A DNA stretch of 34,725 nucleotides, taken from positions 1 through 34,725 of the forward strand of contig JAIKVP010000064.1 of NCBI GenBank assembly GCA_024685635.1, read 5' to 3'. Below the pieces are notes generated by a model. It was given only the letters and a program-made list of their open reading frames with translations. It was not told the origin of the DNA and did no database searches. Origin of the DNA: Lachnospiraceae bacterium (lineage in GTDB: Bacteria; Bacillota; Clostridia; Lachnospirales; Lachnospiraceae). Position 1 is the first letter of the stretch. Each line of letters opens with the position of its first letter. Both the position numbers and the translations under genes were made by a program. Shown one piece after another: positions 19,888 through 28,919 of the stretch.

Positions 19888-20367
19888 TTAGTCTATCTTT
19901 TTGTCATTCTTTTTATGCTCAGTCTGAAAGAGTCTTAGCTCCTCATTTAACTTCTTGTCATCTATTCTTCTTTTAGATCTATATATAACAATTACGCAAA
20001 TGTAGGTCAGTAAAATGTAGGCTAAAAAAAGCCCTGTCACAAGCATTTGCCTGTTAAACCATCTGCCTAGATAAGAGACTAAAATGTATAAGGCGGTGCA
20101 GATAATAAGTCCCAATATTTCTCTAGTATGAAGCTTGTCAGCCTCGTCAAAGTTGTTAAAGATGAACACCTGAATATAGCCAATTATATAGCAGCAAAAA
20201 ATCATTTCCGTCATGTGTAAAATGCTAGCGTCAAAGGAGCCGTTTACAATTCTATATACACAATAAAAGAAAAGGATTGCAAAGAAATACAAGCAGGCCT
20301 TAAATTCTATTCCTATTTCGTTGGTTAAGTATCTCTCCCAGAGAGTGAGTTTGTTCTCGTTCTTCAT
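19888..20367 (-). CDS. DUF3021-type four-TM protein
   Basis: Four TM segments in a short protein directly downstream of a LytTR regulator, the usual DUF3021 context. Confidence 0.8.
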   Translation of the reverse strand: MKNENKLTLWERYLTNEIGIEFKACLYFFAILFFYCVYRIVNGSFDASILHMTEMIFCCYIIGYIQVFIFNNFDEADKLHTREILGLIICTALYILVSYLGRWFNRQMLVTGLFLAYILLTYICVIVIYRSKRRIDDKKLNEELRLFQTEHKKNDKKID

Positions 20368-20368
20368 T

Positions 20369-20809
20369 TTATCGGCCCCCTTTTAATAGTCTTCTAAAGT
20401 CAGATGCATATCTTCTTGAAATCATTATGTGTTCGCCGCTCTCCATCGTCGCGTCGATTCTGTTTGACGAAAGGCTTTTTAGGGCTACGACTCTGTTTAC
20501 ATTTATAATCATGGATTTGGAGCATCTAAAAAAGCTGTCGTCATCATTTGCTGACATAAATGAGTTTAGGGAACCGTCTATTTTAAGGACCTTGTCAGTG
20601 GTGTAGGCAAAGACCTTGTCATCAACTGACTCAAGATAGAGAATATCTTCATAGCTTACTGCCACGTTCTCACCATCCGCCCTGCCCCAGAGCTTGTTGT
20701 CTTCATTTTCTAATATTGAAACGATTCTTTTGATTGTGGGAGTCTCTTGTTTATAGCGAATGAAAATGCTATCCTCACCCTCAAAAATCTGCTTGATATC
20801 TATTTTCAT
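20369..20809 (-). CDS. LytTR-domain transcriptional regulator
   Basis: VSYEDILYLESVDDKVFAYTTDKVLKIDGSLNSF...FFRCSKSMIINVNRVVAL...ISRRYASDFRRLL. Confidence 0.92.
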   Translation of the reverse strand: MKIDIKQIFEGEDSIFIRYKQETPTIKRIVSILENEDNKLWGRADGENVAVSYEDILYLESVDDKVFAYTTDKVLKIDGSLNSFMSANDDDSFFRCSKSMIINVNRVVALKSLSSNRIDATMESGEHIMISRRYASDFRRLLKGGR

Positions 20810-20900
20810 TTTGTGAACCTCATTTATATGGCTTTTAGATGCTAGTTTAGCTTTTTTAGTTTAACTTAATTCATAAATAAAATCAAATTTACCTTTAGTG

Positions 20901-20931
20901 TTGCTCTTTTGTTATTCTTTTATGATATAAT
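20901..20931 (+). promoter_or_regulatory. Promoter for the Asn/Gln-rich protein gene
   Basis: TTGCTC...TGATATAAT (extended -10) about 90 bp before the ATG; SD GGGAGG at about 21008. Confidence 0.5.
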
Positions 20932-21020
20932 CAGGATAATAGAAATTTGCGGCTTATTATAGTGACTTAAAGCAAGGTTTTTTAACAACTATATCATTAC
21001 TTTTTACGGGAGGAAAATTT

Positions 21021-23183
21021 ATGCCAAACTACGGAAACAACAATCAGGGAAACAATCAGTATCAGAATAACCAGGGTAGCAATCAGTTCCAGAATAACCC
21101 TTATCAGTATAATCAAGGAAATCAGTTCCAGAACAATCCTTATCAGAATAATCAGGGAAATCAGTATCAGGGCAATCAGGGCAACCAGATGAACCAGTTC
21201 AATCAGAATACTCAGTATCAGAATAGCGCTCCTGATTATCCTTCTGCAGATGACTTAAGAAATGCATACGGCAATACAATCATCGGTAATAACCCTTACC
21301 CACAGTTTAACCAGAATCAGCAGGGATATAACCAGAACCAGCAGGGATATAACCAGAATCAGCAGAGGATCCAGAATCAGATAATCCAGAATCAGCAGAT
21401 GATTCAGAATCAGCAGAGGATCCATAACCAGCAGATGAATCAGTTCAACCAGAACCAGCAGACGAATCAGTTCAACCAGAACCAGCAGACGAATCAGCCA
21501 AACAAAGTAAATGTTGATTTACCATCATTTGATCAAGTTATTTCTAATGCAGGTGTAAGCAATAGCAATACTAACATTGTTAAACATATGCAGTTCCATT
21601 CTCTTGGCTTAACACTTGGAGCTGTTTTTAAAAGAGTAAGAAACACACCTAACGTTGATATGGCTGGACTTGACAAGATAATAGAAGCATGTAGAAACTA
21701 TTCTCTAATGTTAACTAATTTTGATAGCAGAGTAAATAATAATACATTAGCTCCTAATTATCAGCAGCTTACCACCCTTAGAAAAAATCTTCAAGAACTT
21801 TCAGGTGATTATGAGGCATGGTTTTCTAAATTAAAGAAGAATACCGATGTTACCCAGGAAGCCTTATTCTACGCTAAAATATCATTAAAAAAAATGAAAG
21901 ATGATTTAGCTGTCTTAAGCAAGATGCAGCCAGGAATGAGTATCTCTGACGCATGTACTAAGTTCTCAGTCCTTGGTGCCAACTACGGAGAAAACAATAA
22001 CGGCAGAGAGATTGACTACATTCCTGAACAAAAAAATGATAAAAATAAACCGGAAGATACATTGCAGATTTTCACTGTTGCATATATCACGAACGAATTA
22101 CTTAATCTAGTTAAAGATAATCTGTCATATCAATCTAAACAAGAATTCAACAAAATTGTAGAGAACCTACAGCAAGCTAGTATTAAGGCACAAAAATTTA
22201 ATATAGTTTCATACAAAGAATCAATTAATCCTGAAACTAATACTAAAGAAATAAAGAGACATACTACAGCGATAGATCCAAAAACGCTTTCAGAATATAA
22301 CAACAGTATAGGTAAGGCAATTAAAGATTTAGAAATTTGGTCACAAAAATATTGTTTCGAACAATCTGCAAAAGGCGAAGATCATGTTTCAAATGTTCTT
22401 TTCTTAACAAGTCTAGTAACAGACAAGCTTACAGATGATTACAACGTAACCAAGAATATGATTGATGATCAAACGAGTATTATCCCTGATGCTGTAGATA
22501 AATATTCTGAACTTCCAAAGGATTACGGAGTCAAAGAAATAGACGGTGAAACTAAAGCAATTGAATACAAGAAGTTCTATAAAAAATCTATCGGAAATCT
22601 AGGTGAATACTATTCATTTAACGAAGATGGTTTTAACACAGTTATTAGCGATATTCACAATCTCTACGAGGACTCTAAAGCTGCCGATCCTAAGTGGATG
22701 CTTGGATCGCCTGAGTATAGAGCTATGAAGACTAGTCTGGGAGGTCTTGAAAGTTGGATTACAACTTTTAAAGATAGTTTATCCAAAAATGCTGACATTA
22801 ATGATCATGAACATCAGGCATTACAGAAACTCTTAGCAAACAAGATTGATGACACGATGACTAAAGTACATAACTATCTTGTTAAGAAAGAAGCTGATAT
22901 TAATAGCGACATTAGTAAAGGAAAAGACAGGGTAAACGATGCAACAAAACAAAAGAGAGAGCAACCTCGTATCAGAACAGCATTCCATATTTATGAAAGA
23001 CTTATTGAGATAAGAAAGATATGCCCTAATAATAATGAAATGGATATAGAAAGGGTTAATAGAGACGCTAAAGTTGCTGACCTTAGAAGCAAAATAATGT
23101 CAGAATCCAGCAAGCAATTATTCAGTGAAGAAAACAAGCCTAAAAAACAAGCTAAACAGCAGCCTAAAGCAATGGGCAAATAA
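21021..23183 (+). CDS. Uncharacterised protein: Asn/Gln-rich N-terminus, helical middle, basic C-terminal tail
   Basis: Single long ORF with strong SD. First ~160 residues mostly N/Q/Y/G/F (NQFNQNQQTNQFNQNQQTN), rest predicted helical, ends KPKKQAKQQPKAMGK. Confidence 0.85.
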   Translation: MPNYGNNNQGNNQYQNNQGSNQFQNNPYQYNQGNQFQNNPYQNNQGNQYQGNQGNQMNQFNQNTQYQNSAPDYPSADDLRNAYGNTIIGNNPYPQFNQNQQGYNQNQQGYNQNQQRIQNQIIQNQQMIQNQQRIHNQQMNQFNQNQQTNQFNQNQQTNQPNKVNVDLPSFDQVISNAGVSNSNTNIVKHMQFHSLGLTLGAVFKRVRNTPNVDMAGLDKIIEACRNYSLMLTNFDSRVNNNTLAPNYQQLTTLRKNLQELSGDYEAWFSKLKKNTDVTQEALFYAKISLKKMKDDLAVLSKMQPGMSISDACTKFSVLGANYGENNNGREIDYIPEQKNDKNKPEDTLQIFTVAYITNELLNLVKDNLSYQSKQEFNKIVENLQQASIKAQKFNIVSYKESINPETNTKEIKRHTTAIDPKTLSEYNNSIGKAIKDLEIWSQKYCFEQSAKGEDHVSNVLFLTSLVTDKLTDDYNVTKNMIDDQTSIIPDAVDKYSELPKDYGVKEIDGETKAIEYKKFYKKSIGNLGEYYSFNEDGFNTVISDIHNLYEDSKAADPKWMLGSPEYRAMKTSLGGLESWITTFKDSLSKNADINDHEHQALQKLLANKIDDTMTKVHNYLVKKEADINSDISKGKDRVNDATKQKREQPRIRTAFHIYERLIEIRKICPNNNEMDIERVNRDAKVADLRSKIMSESSKQLFSEENKPKKQAKQQPKAMGK
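21309..21494 (+). repeat. In-gene tandem repeats: 21-bp unit (NQNQQGY) at 21309-21371 and 27-bp unit (QFNQNQQTN) at 21441-21494
   Basis: aaccagaa[t/c]cagcagggatat x2 plus a degenerate third copy; cagttcaaccagaaccagcagacgaat x2 exact. Confidence 0.9.
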
Positions 23184-23202
23184 TACATTTATTAGAATAA
23201 AA

Positions 23203-23232
23203 ATTAAAGCAAGACTTTCGTCTTGCTTTAAT
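23203..23232. terminator. Bidirectional terminator between convergent genes
   Basis: ATTAAAGCAAGAC-TTTC-GTCTTGCTTTAAT, perfect 13-bp stem with T tract on the + side and T-rich sequence on the - side. Confidence 0.9.
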
Positions 23233-23235
23233 TTT

Positions 23236-26181
23236 TTACTTAACCATGTCATTCTTTATGCTTTTATCAAGCTTTGATATTACTTTTTTCTCTTTACTTG
23301 CTTTATTCTCTTTAACATCTTGACGATTTGGATACATATTATAGTATACAGTTTTATAATCCTGAATCATTTTGTCAATCATTTCATCACTAGGAATAGA
23401 TATAGATAAATTACCTTTAGGAAGACATTTCAAAATTTTGTCTTTATTCTCTTCAAAATATTTGTTAAATGATGGAGAATTCATTATATTCTCCTCATAA
23501 TTCACAGTAGGATCAGTATGAATAAAACTCAACTCATTTAAAATTACATTAGTTGTGTTCTCACTTGCTGCAGAATAAGCTAAGTCTAGTTTCCTGTAAA
23601 TAAAACTTGAACATACTGCAATCTTAAGCAACATCTCATCAGATGGAAGTTCTATGCCGAGTTCACTCTCTATATTCTTCTTTAACTCCTCTCTCTTAGT
23701 AGAATCAACGGCATTTACACCAAAGCCCAACACATATTGATACTGAAACCTATTCTTTCCAATTTCATAATGTCTTTCATATGTATTCTTAGATTTATTA
23801 AAATACTGTTTTATAGAATATAAGGTACGAGAATTCTTGTTGTTTAGAGCTATATCAAAACTCCTATTGATCATTTCAGTATTATGCTGACTTAAATTGT
23901 CATTACATTTTTGGTATTCTTTTTTCAATTCTTTTTCTTTCCGTCTAAATTCTGACCATTTATCATGTGTATGATCAAGTTCTTCAAAAATATCAAGCTG
24001 CTTATTTAAGAATTCTCTAATCTTAATAGCATTTTTGTATCTTCGCTCAGTTCTGCCTGGCTTATGTGGATTAGGATTATTTCTCCATTCTTCTCCTGTT
24101 TCCTTATTATCCTTATAGCCAATATACTCATTAGTTGTTATTAAAACTTGTCTTATATTCTCCTTAAGGTCCATAAGACTTTTGGCATGTTTGCCATCCA
24201 CAATAACATTTTTCCCTACTACACACTCACTAAACTCCATTATTTGGTCTTTTAATAATTTCATATCCTCAAGCATTTGGGTATAGCCTGCTGATCCGCC
24301 TCTAAATACACTCGTATCGCTCTTTAACATATCTACAAGATCACTGTACTCAGGCAAAGAGGAAACTGTTGTCTTATAAACTAATGATAAGTATTCTCTC
24401 CGCATTGCATCCGCATGTTCTTTCATTGCTTTTTTTCCATCGGTATTATCTATTATTTTATCAAAAGTATTTCCTTTGATTGTTTTTCTTTTACGTCCTA
24501 AATCAACAGTTGTGCTAAGCATTGCCAGTTCTTCATCATCGACTATTTTAATTCTGCCTTCAATTAAATATCCTTTAGCATAGCCTTTTTCATATTCAAG
24601 ACTATCATCATAAATCTTTTTCTTAAGATGAAGAAGCCTTTCTATTGCATTATCAACCTCAGCACTAGTCAAATCAAAACCATATAAAATATGTTTTAGC
24701 GTCTCTGGTGACAAATTAGCTAATCTGTTGTAGGTATCTTTTGTAATTACCTTCATTTGTTCAGGCATAACAGAGCTCATTCCAATATTTATATAAGGTT
24801 TTGATCCAAAGCAAGTATCATTATCTATTCCCTGGATTGATTCTAACTCAACCCTTCCATCTTCTAGTTCCTTGTAGTTATAAAGTATATTACCACGATG
24901 TCTGTCCGGGTTACCGCAAATGTAGTCTAAAATCTGCATATCTGCAACGTTTTTCTTAAGATTTAAACCTTCTATACACATAGCAGATGATTTAAAAAAT
25001 GGAGAATTATTATCTCTACTATTACTGTCAAAGCCTTTGGCTTTTCGCATAAACGTGCCTTTTAAATTCTTGCCATCAATATTAAGCATAACATTTTCGG
25101 ACTTAGCAATCAGATCATCTAAACCTAACGTTTCAGCAACCTTACTCATGGCTGCATTTCTTCTATTCACTCTGGACTTAGCTGAAATACCAAGGTCCTT
25201 ATTAATTCCAGTTTGGTTAAATTCCTTAAAAGCTAATGAAGCCAGCTCTATAAAAGCTTTAAGCTCTACAGGGCCCGGTATGTACTGCCTTATCCAATCA
25301 TACTCTTCGTCTTCCACTTTTTTGCCATTTTTATATATGCTAGCAAATTCATCAATAACTTCATCATATTCTAATGAAAGCAACTCCTCTGGTTTCGCAG
25401 TTAAAATCGTAACAATACCAGAGTTATTATTATCATAAAAATCATCATATATAGTTCGAAGATCTGCGCGGTTAATATATTCAGCTTTACCAGCATAAGC
25501 TTTTTTAATCTTCTTCATCTTTTTGTTATTTTCAGCTATTATATTTGGTATGTTATCTACTGTAAAAAAACCTTCAACTTCTTCTTTTTGGTCATTAATT
25601 ATAGTTACAGGAATACGCTGATTCAAAATACCGCCTTTAGTTTTCCGCGCTTGATAAGTCTTCTTAACCTTGTAAGAAGACTTAATACGTGAAGACTCAT
25701 ATATTCCCCTCAATGATTTAGGCTCATTTTCCTTTAGGCTATTAGTTATAGCAGCTAAATCCTTCGCTAAATCATTGGCTAAAACATCATTTTCATCAAT
25801 CCATGCTCTATAATATTTCTTGTTTGTGGCTCTCGAATTAGATACTACTTCTCTTAAATATCCTGTTATTGAATCAATATAGCTAATAGCGTTCTTATAT
25901 AGTTTCTCTAATTTTTTTATATCTTCAACAGACAAAACATCATCCGTATTACGATTAGCATTTCTAGTGTCGATAAAGTTATGTATTTTAGTAAGAGCAT
26001 CATTTAGACTATTTTTTTTATCAATATAATAATCTTTCTGATCACCAGCATGATCACCAATACTTAACCTTCTTAGCCTAGATAAATAATCCTTAATCTC
26101 CTTATCTCTCTTAGATAATCTATCCCTTCCAGCTTCTCTATTAACGCTGTCATATAATTCTTCTTCCTTCATGCCAAGCAC
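23236..26181 (-). CDS. Large protein with PI3/4-kinase/HipA-like kinase-fold motifs
   Basis: NRRNAAMSKVAETLGLDDLIAKSENV...GTFMRKAKG...ADMQILDYICGNPDRHRGNILYNY...IQGIDNDTCFG: catalytic-loop-like DRHxxN and metal-binding-like DND. GTG start at 26181 or ATG at 26172. Confidence 0.75.
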   Translation of the reverse strand: MLGMKEEELYDSVNREAGRDRLSKRDKEIKDYLSRLRRLSIGDHAGDQKDYYIDKKNSLNDALTKIHNFIDTRNANRNTDDVLSVEDIKKLEKLYKNAISYIDSITGYLREVVSNSRATNKKYYRAWIDENDVLANDLAKDLAAITNSLKENEPKSLRGIYESSRIKSSYKVKKTYQARKTKGGILNQRIPVTIINDQKEEVEGFFTVDNIPNIIAENNKKMKKIKKAYAGKAEYINRADLRTIYDDFYDNNNSGIVTILTAKPEELLSLEYDEVIDEFASIYKNGKKVEDEEYDWIRQYIPGPVELKAFIELASLAFKEFNQTGINKDLGISAKSRVNRRNAAMSKVAETLGLDDLIAKSENVMLNIDGKNLKGTFMRKAKGFDSNSRDNNSPFFKSSAMCIEGLNLKKNVADMQILDYICGNPDRHRGNILYNYKELEDGRVELESIQGIDNDTCFGSKPYINIGMSSVMPEQMKVITKDTYNRLANLSPETLKHILYGFDLTSAEVDNAIERLLHLKKKIYDDSLEYEKGYAKGYLIEGRIKIVDDEELAMLSTTVDLGRKRKTIKGNTFDKIIDNTDGKKAMKEHADAMRREYLSLVYKTTVSSLPEYSDLVDMLKSDTSVFRGGSAGYTQMLEDMKLLKDQIMEFSECVVGKNVIVDGKHAKSLMDLKENIRQVLITTNEYIGYKDNKETGEEWRNNPNPHKPGRTERRYKNAIKIREFLNKQLDIFEELDHTHDKWSEFRRKEKELKKEYQKCNDNLSQHNTEMINRSFDIALNNKNSRTLYSIKQYFNKSKNTYERHYEIGKNRFQYQYVLGFGVNAVDSTKREELKKNIESELGIELPSDEMLLKIAVCSSFIYRKLDLAYSAASENTTNVILNELSFIHTDPTVNYEENIMNSPSFNKYFEENKDKILKCLPKGNLSISIPSDEMIDKMIQDYKTVYYNMYPNRQDVKENKASKEKKVISKLDKSIKNDMVK

Positions 26182-26201
26182 ATCCTTTCAGGTTAAAAAT
26201 G

Positions 26202-28703
26202 CTAGTTATTTAACATCCTTTTTATATTAGTAATTGTTTCAAATGTTAAATTGTCATTATCGTTGTCTATTGCATCAAATAACAGTTTTAATTCTTCTTC
26301 AATATCCTCAGGATAATTATACTTCTTAATCATATCAATCATCTCTTCAGCTCTCTTATAATTACCATTATCAAGCGATGATTCCATAATCTCTATCAAG
26401 GCAATTAATGTGTCCTGATCATATTCTTCTTTGCTATAAGGTCTATAATTATATTCATTCTCTGACTTAGAATACTTCTTTTTTGATGAGCTATCATTGG
26501 ATGCTTTCTCGTTACCATACTCATCAAGCAATTCTTCTGGCAGATATTTTAAAATCATCTTCTGTAAAGATTCATAATTGACTGGCTTAGTAAGGTAATC
26601 AGTAAAGCCATAGCCTAAATACTCATCTCTTGCGCCACTGACAACATTAGCAGTCAAGGCAATGATAGGAAGATTGTTCTCGTCAAGATTCATTTCCTTA
26701 ATCTTTTGAAGAGTCTCAACACCGTCCATATCAGGCATTCTGTGGTCTAAAAATACCATGTCGTATCGATTGTCTTCCATTAACTTTATACATTCTCTTC
26801 CGCTCTCGGCTATATCAATATTAATCTCTGTTGGCTTTAATAAACCAGTGAAAACTCTTAGGTTCATGGTAGTGTCATCAACTGCAAGTATCTTAGCATT
26901 TCTCGCCTTAAATGAAGCTAGTGATGAACGTTTCTTTCTAAGTGATTCCTTCCATTTCTTGTCGACATTACCTATTGATTCCCATGAAATAACCTTCTGC
27001 TCTATCACAAATGAGAACTCTGAGCCTTCACCGTAAACACTTGACACCTGAAGCTTACTGCCCATCATTTCAAGAAGTCTGTATGTAATGTTGATACCGA
27101 TTCCAGTACCCTCAATGTTACGATTTCTCTTCTCTTCAATACGCTCAAATGCATTGGTTAACTTACTGATATCCCCATCCTTAATTCCGATTCCAGTGTC
27201 CTTAACTGAAACATATATCTTAACATGCTCATCATCAATCTCACTGTAGGTAATGTTTAGGGTAACTGAACCAGATTCTGTATATTTGGCTGCATTGGTC
27301 AAAAGGTTAGTTATAATCTGCTTAATTCTAATCTCATCACCGAATAAAATATGCGGTGTGTTTTCGTCGATCTCAGTCTTAAATCTAAGTCCCTTCTCGT
27401 TAATACGGGGAGTTATGATTGTAACCAAGTCGTGAACTGTTGATGCAAAGTCATACTCAACCGGGATAATCTCCATCTTGCCCGCTTCAATCTTGGAAAA
27501 ATCCAAAACATCATTGATGATTCCAAGTAGTGAGTTACCCGCGGCGCTAATATTCATCGCATACTCATATGTCTGCTCCTCGTTGGTATCGCGAAGTATC
27601 ATCTCATCCATACCAAGAACCGCATTAATAGGGGTTCTGATCTCATGAGACATATTGGCCAAAAATGCTGACTTCGCCTTGTTGGCTTCATTGGCAATCT
27701 GTTTCTGCTCCTCTAAATTCGCCATATCCCTATAGTGAACGGTGCTATCAAGAACAGCGTAAATCTTACCAGACTGAACGCCGTCCTGAATAAGATTGTT
27801 CTCTAATGGAGTATATATTCTATCCTCAATACTTATAGGATCACCTAACTTAATTGCGTTACGAATCTGCTCTAATACACTATCTGAGTCTGTCTCTAAT
27901 TCTGGGAAAATCTTATAGGCTGCCTTGTTGCAGAAATCCACATCCCCTTTTTCATTGGTTGCAATGATTCCCTCTGAAAGCTCATCAACAACATAGTCCC
28001 TTGCGAGCTTTTCTGTATCAAAGAGATTGTACTTAAGAATTGCCACAATCATAATGACCGTTGCAATCGGAAAAGCGAGCTCAGTAACATCATAATAAGC
28101 ATCTAATGAGAATATATTAACCATTCTCAAAATCAGGAAAATAGCCTGTGTTACCACTGAGAAAAACACTAAGAGCAATCTCTTTTTTCTAATAGGATTC
28201 TGCTCTTTAATGTAGGTAGTCATAAGCATCATGGCAGCTGCTAAAATATATAGGATAAGCACTACAGCATATATTATATGCCAGATACCATGCTCATATT
28301 CAAACACCGGGAACTTATCCTCCATCCTAAATGACCAATCACTGTAGTATAAACCCGTTTTGTCGGTAGTTAAGAAAATCACATAAGTGACTGCGCAGAA
28401 TAGCGATAGAGCAAGCCTTATAGGCATGCGCACTCTGATTCGGCATATCTCAGCTATAAACATAACAAATGCAAATGCTTGCCAGACTCCACCCATAAAG
28501 AAGAACTTAGACGCCTCATAATAGGTCTCCGCTGAATCTGCGGTAAGTCTCATAAGATAGCCTACATTATTGACAAGAGTTGCAATACAGCTTAAAAACA
28601 AATAAGCATGTGTTTTACTCTTTAAGTTGTTAAATACTATCATACATTCTATAAAAACAAGCACTATACTAGCCACCTGTATAGAAATCACTAACTCATA
28701 CAT
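26202..28703 (-). CDS. Hybrid histidine kinase with 7TM-like N-terminus, HisKA-HATPase-REC and C-terminal helical extension
   Basis: [61 protein letters not shown]; about 90-residue tail after REC. Confidence 0.94.
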   Translation of the reverse strand: MYELVISIQVASIVLVFIECMIVFNNLKSKTHAYLFLSCIATLVNNVGYLMRLTADSAETYYEASKFFFMGGVWQAFAFVMFIAEICRIRVRMPIRLALSLFCAVTYVIFLTTDKTGLYYSDWSFRMEDKFPVFEYEHGIWHIIYAVVLILYILAAAMMLMTTYIKEQNPIRKKRLLLVFFSVVTQAIFLILRMVNIFSLDAYYDVTELAFPIATVIMIVAILKYNLFDTEKLARDYVVDELSEGIIATNEKGDVDFCNKAAYKIFPELETDSDSVLEQIRNAIKLGDPISIEDRIYTPLENNLIQDGVQSGKIYAVLDSTVHYRDMANLEEQKQIANEANKAKSAFLANMSHEIRTPINAVLGMDEMILRDTNEEQTYEYAMNISAAGNSLLGIINDVLDFSKIEAGKMEIIPVEYDFASTVHDLVTIITPRINEKGLRFKTEIDENTPHILFGDEIRIKQIITNLLTNAAKYTESGSVTLNITYSEIDDEHVKIYVSVKDTGIGIKDGDISKLTNAFERIEEKRNRNIEGTGIGINITYRLLEMMGSKLQVSSVYGEGSEFSFVIEQKVISWESIGNVDKKWKESLRKKRSSLASFKARNAKILAVDDTTMNLRVFTGLLKPTEINIDIAESGRECIKLMEDNRYDMVFLDHRMPDMDGVETLQKIKEMNLDENNLPIIALTANVVSGARDEYLGYGFTDYLTKPVNYESLQKMILKYLPEELLDEYGNEKASNDSSSKKKYSKSENEYNYRPYSKEEYDQDTLIALIEIMESSLDNGNYKRAEEMIDMIKKYNYPEDIEEELKLLFDAIDNDNDNLTFETITNIKRMLNN

Positions 28704-28875
28704 AACCCGTAATCTCCTTAAATTAAATCTGTTATTAAACTTAAGTCTAACTCTTAATTCAAGCCCCTCGAAAAATGTAATTTATTCTTTGAATTATAAG
28801 CCTCATAGTTAACTTATATTATAACATATACCGCTTTTAAATTAAATCAAAAAATGCTTATTTCAAGGCAAAAAA

Positions 28876-28898
28876 ATGCCCCCAAAATATGGGGACAT
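28876..28898 (-). terminator. Terminator after the NRPS-like gene
   Basis: Minus strand ATGTCCCC-ATATTTT-GGGGGCAT followed by TTTTTT. Confidence 0.8.
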
Positions 28899-28919
28899 TT
28901 CTCGTAATATATAGCTATT

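Noticed and set aside
25037-25438. 133-aa + strand ORF inside the kinase-like gene
   Set aside because: Antisense to a well-supported long coding frame; no SD or recognisable domain.
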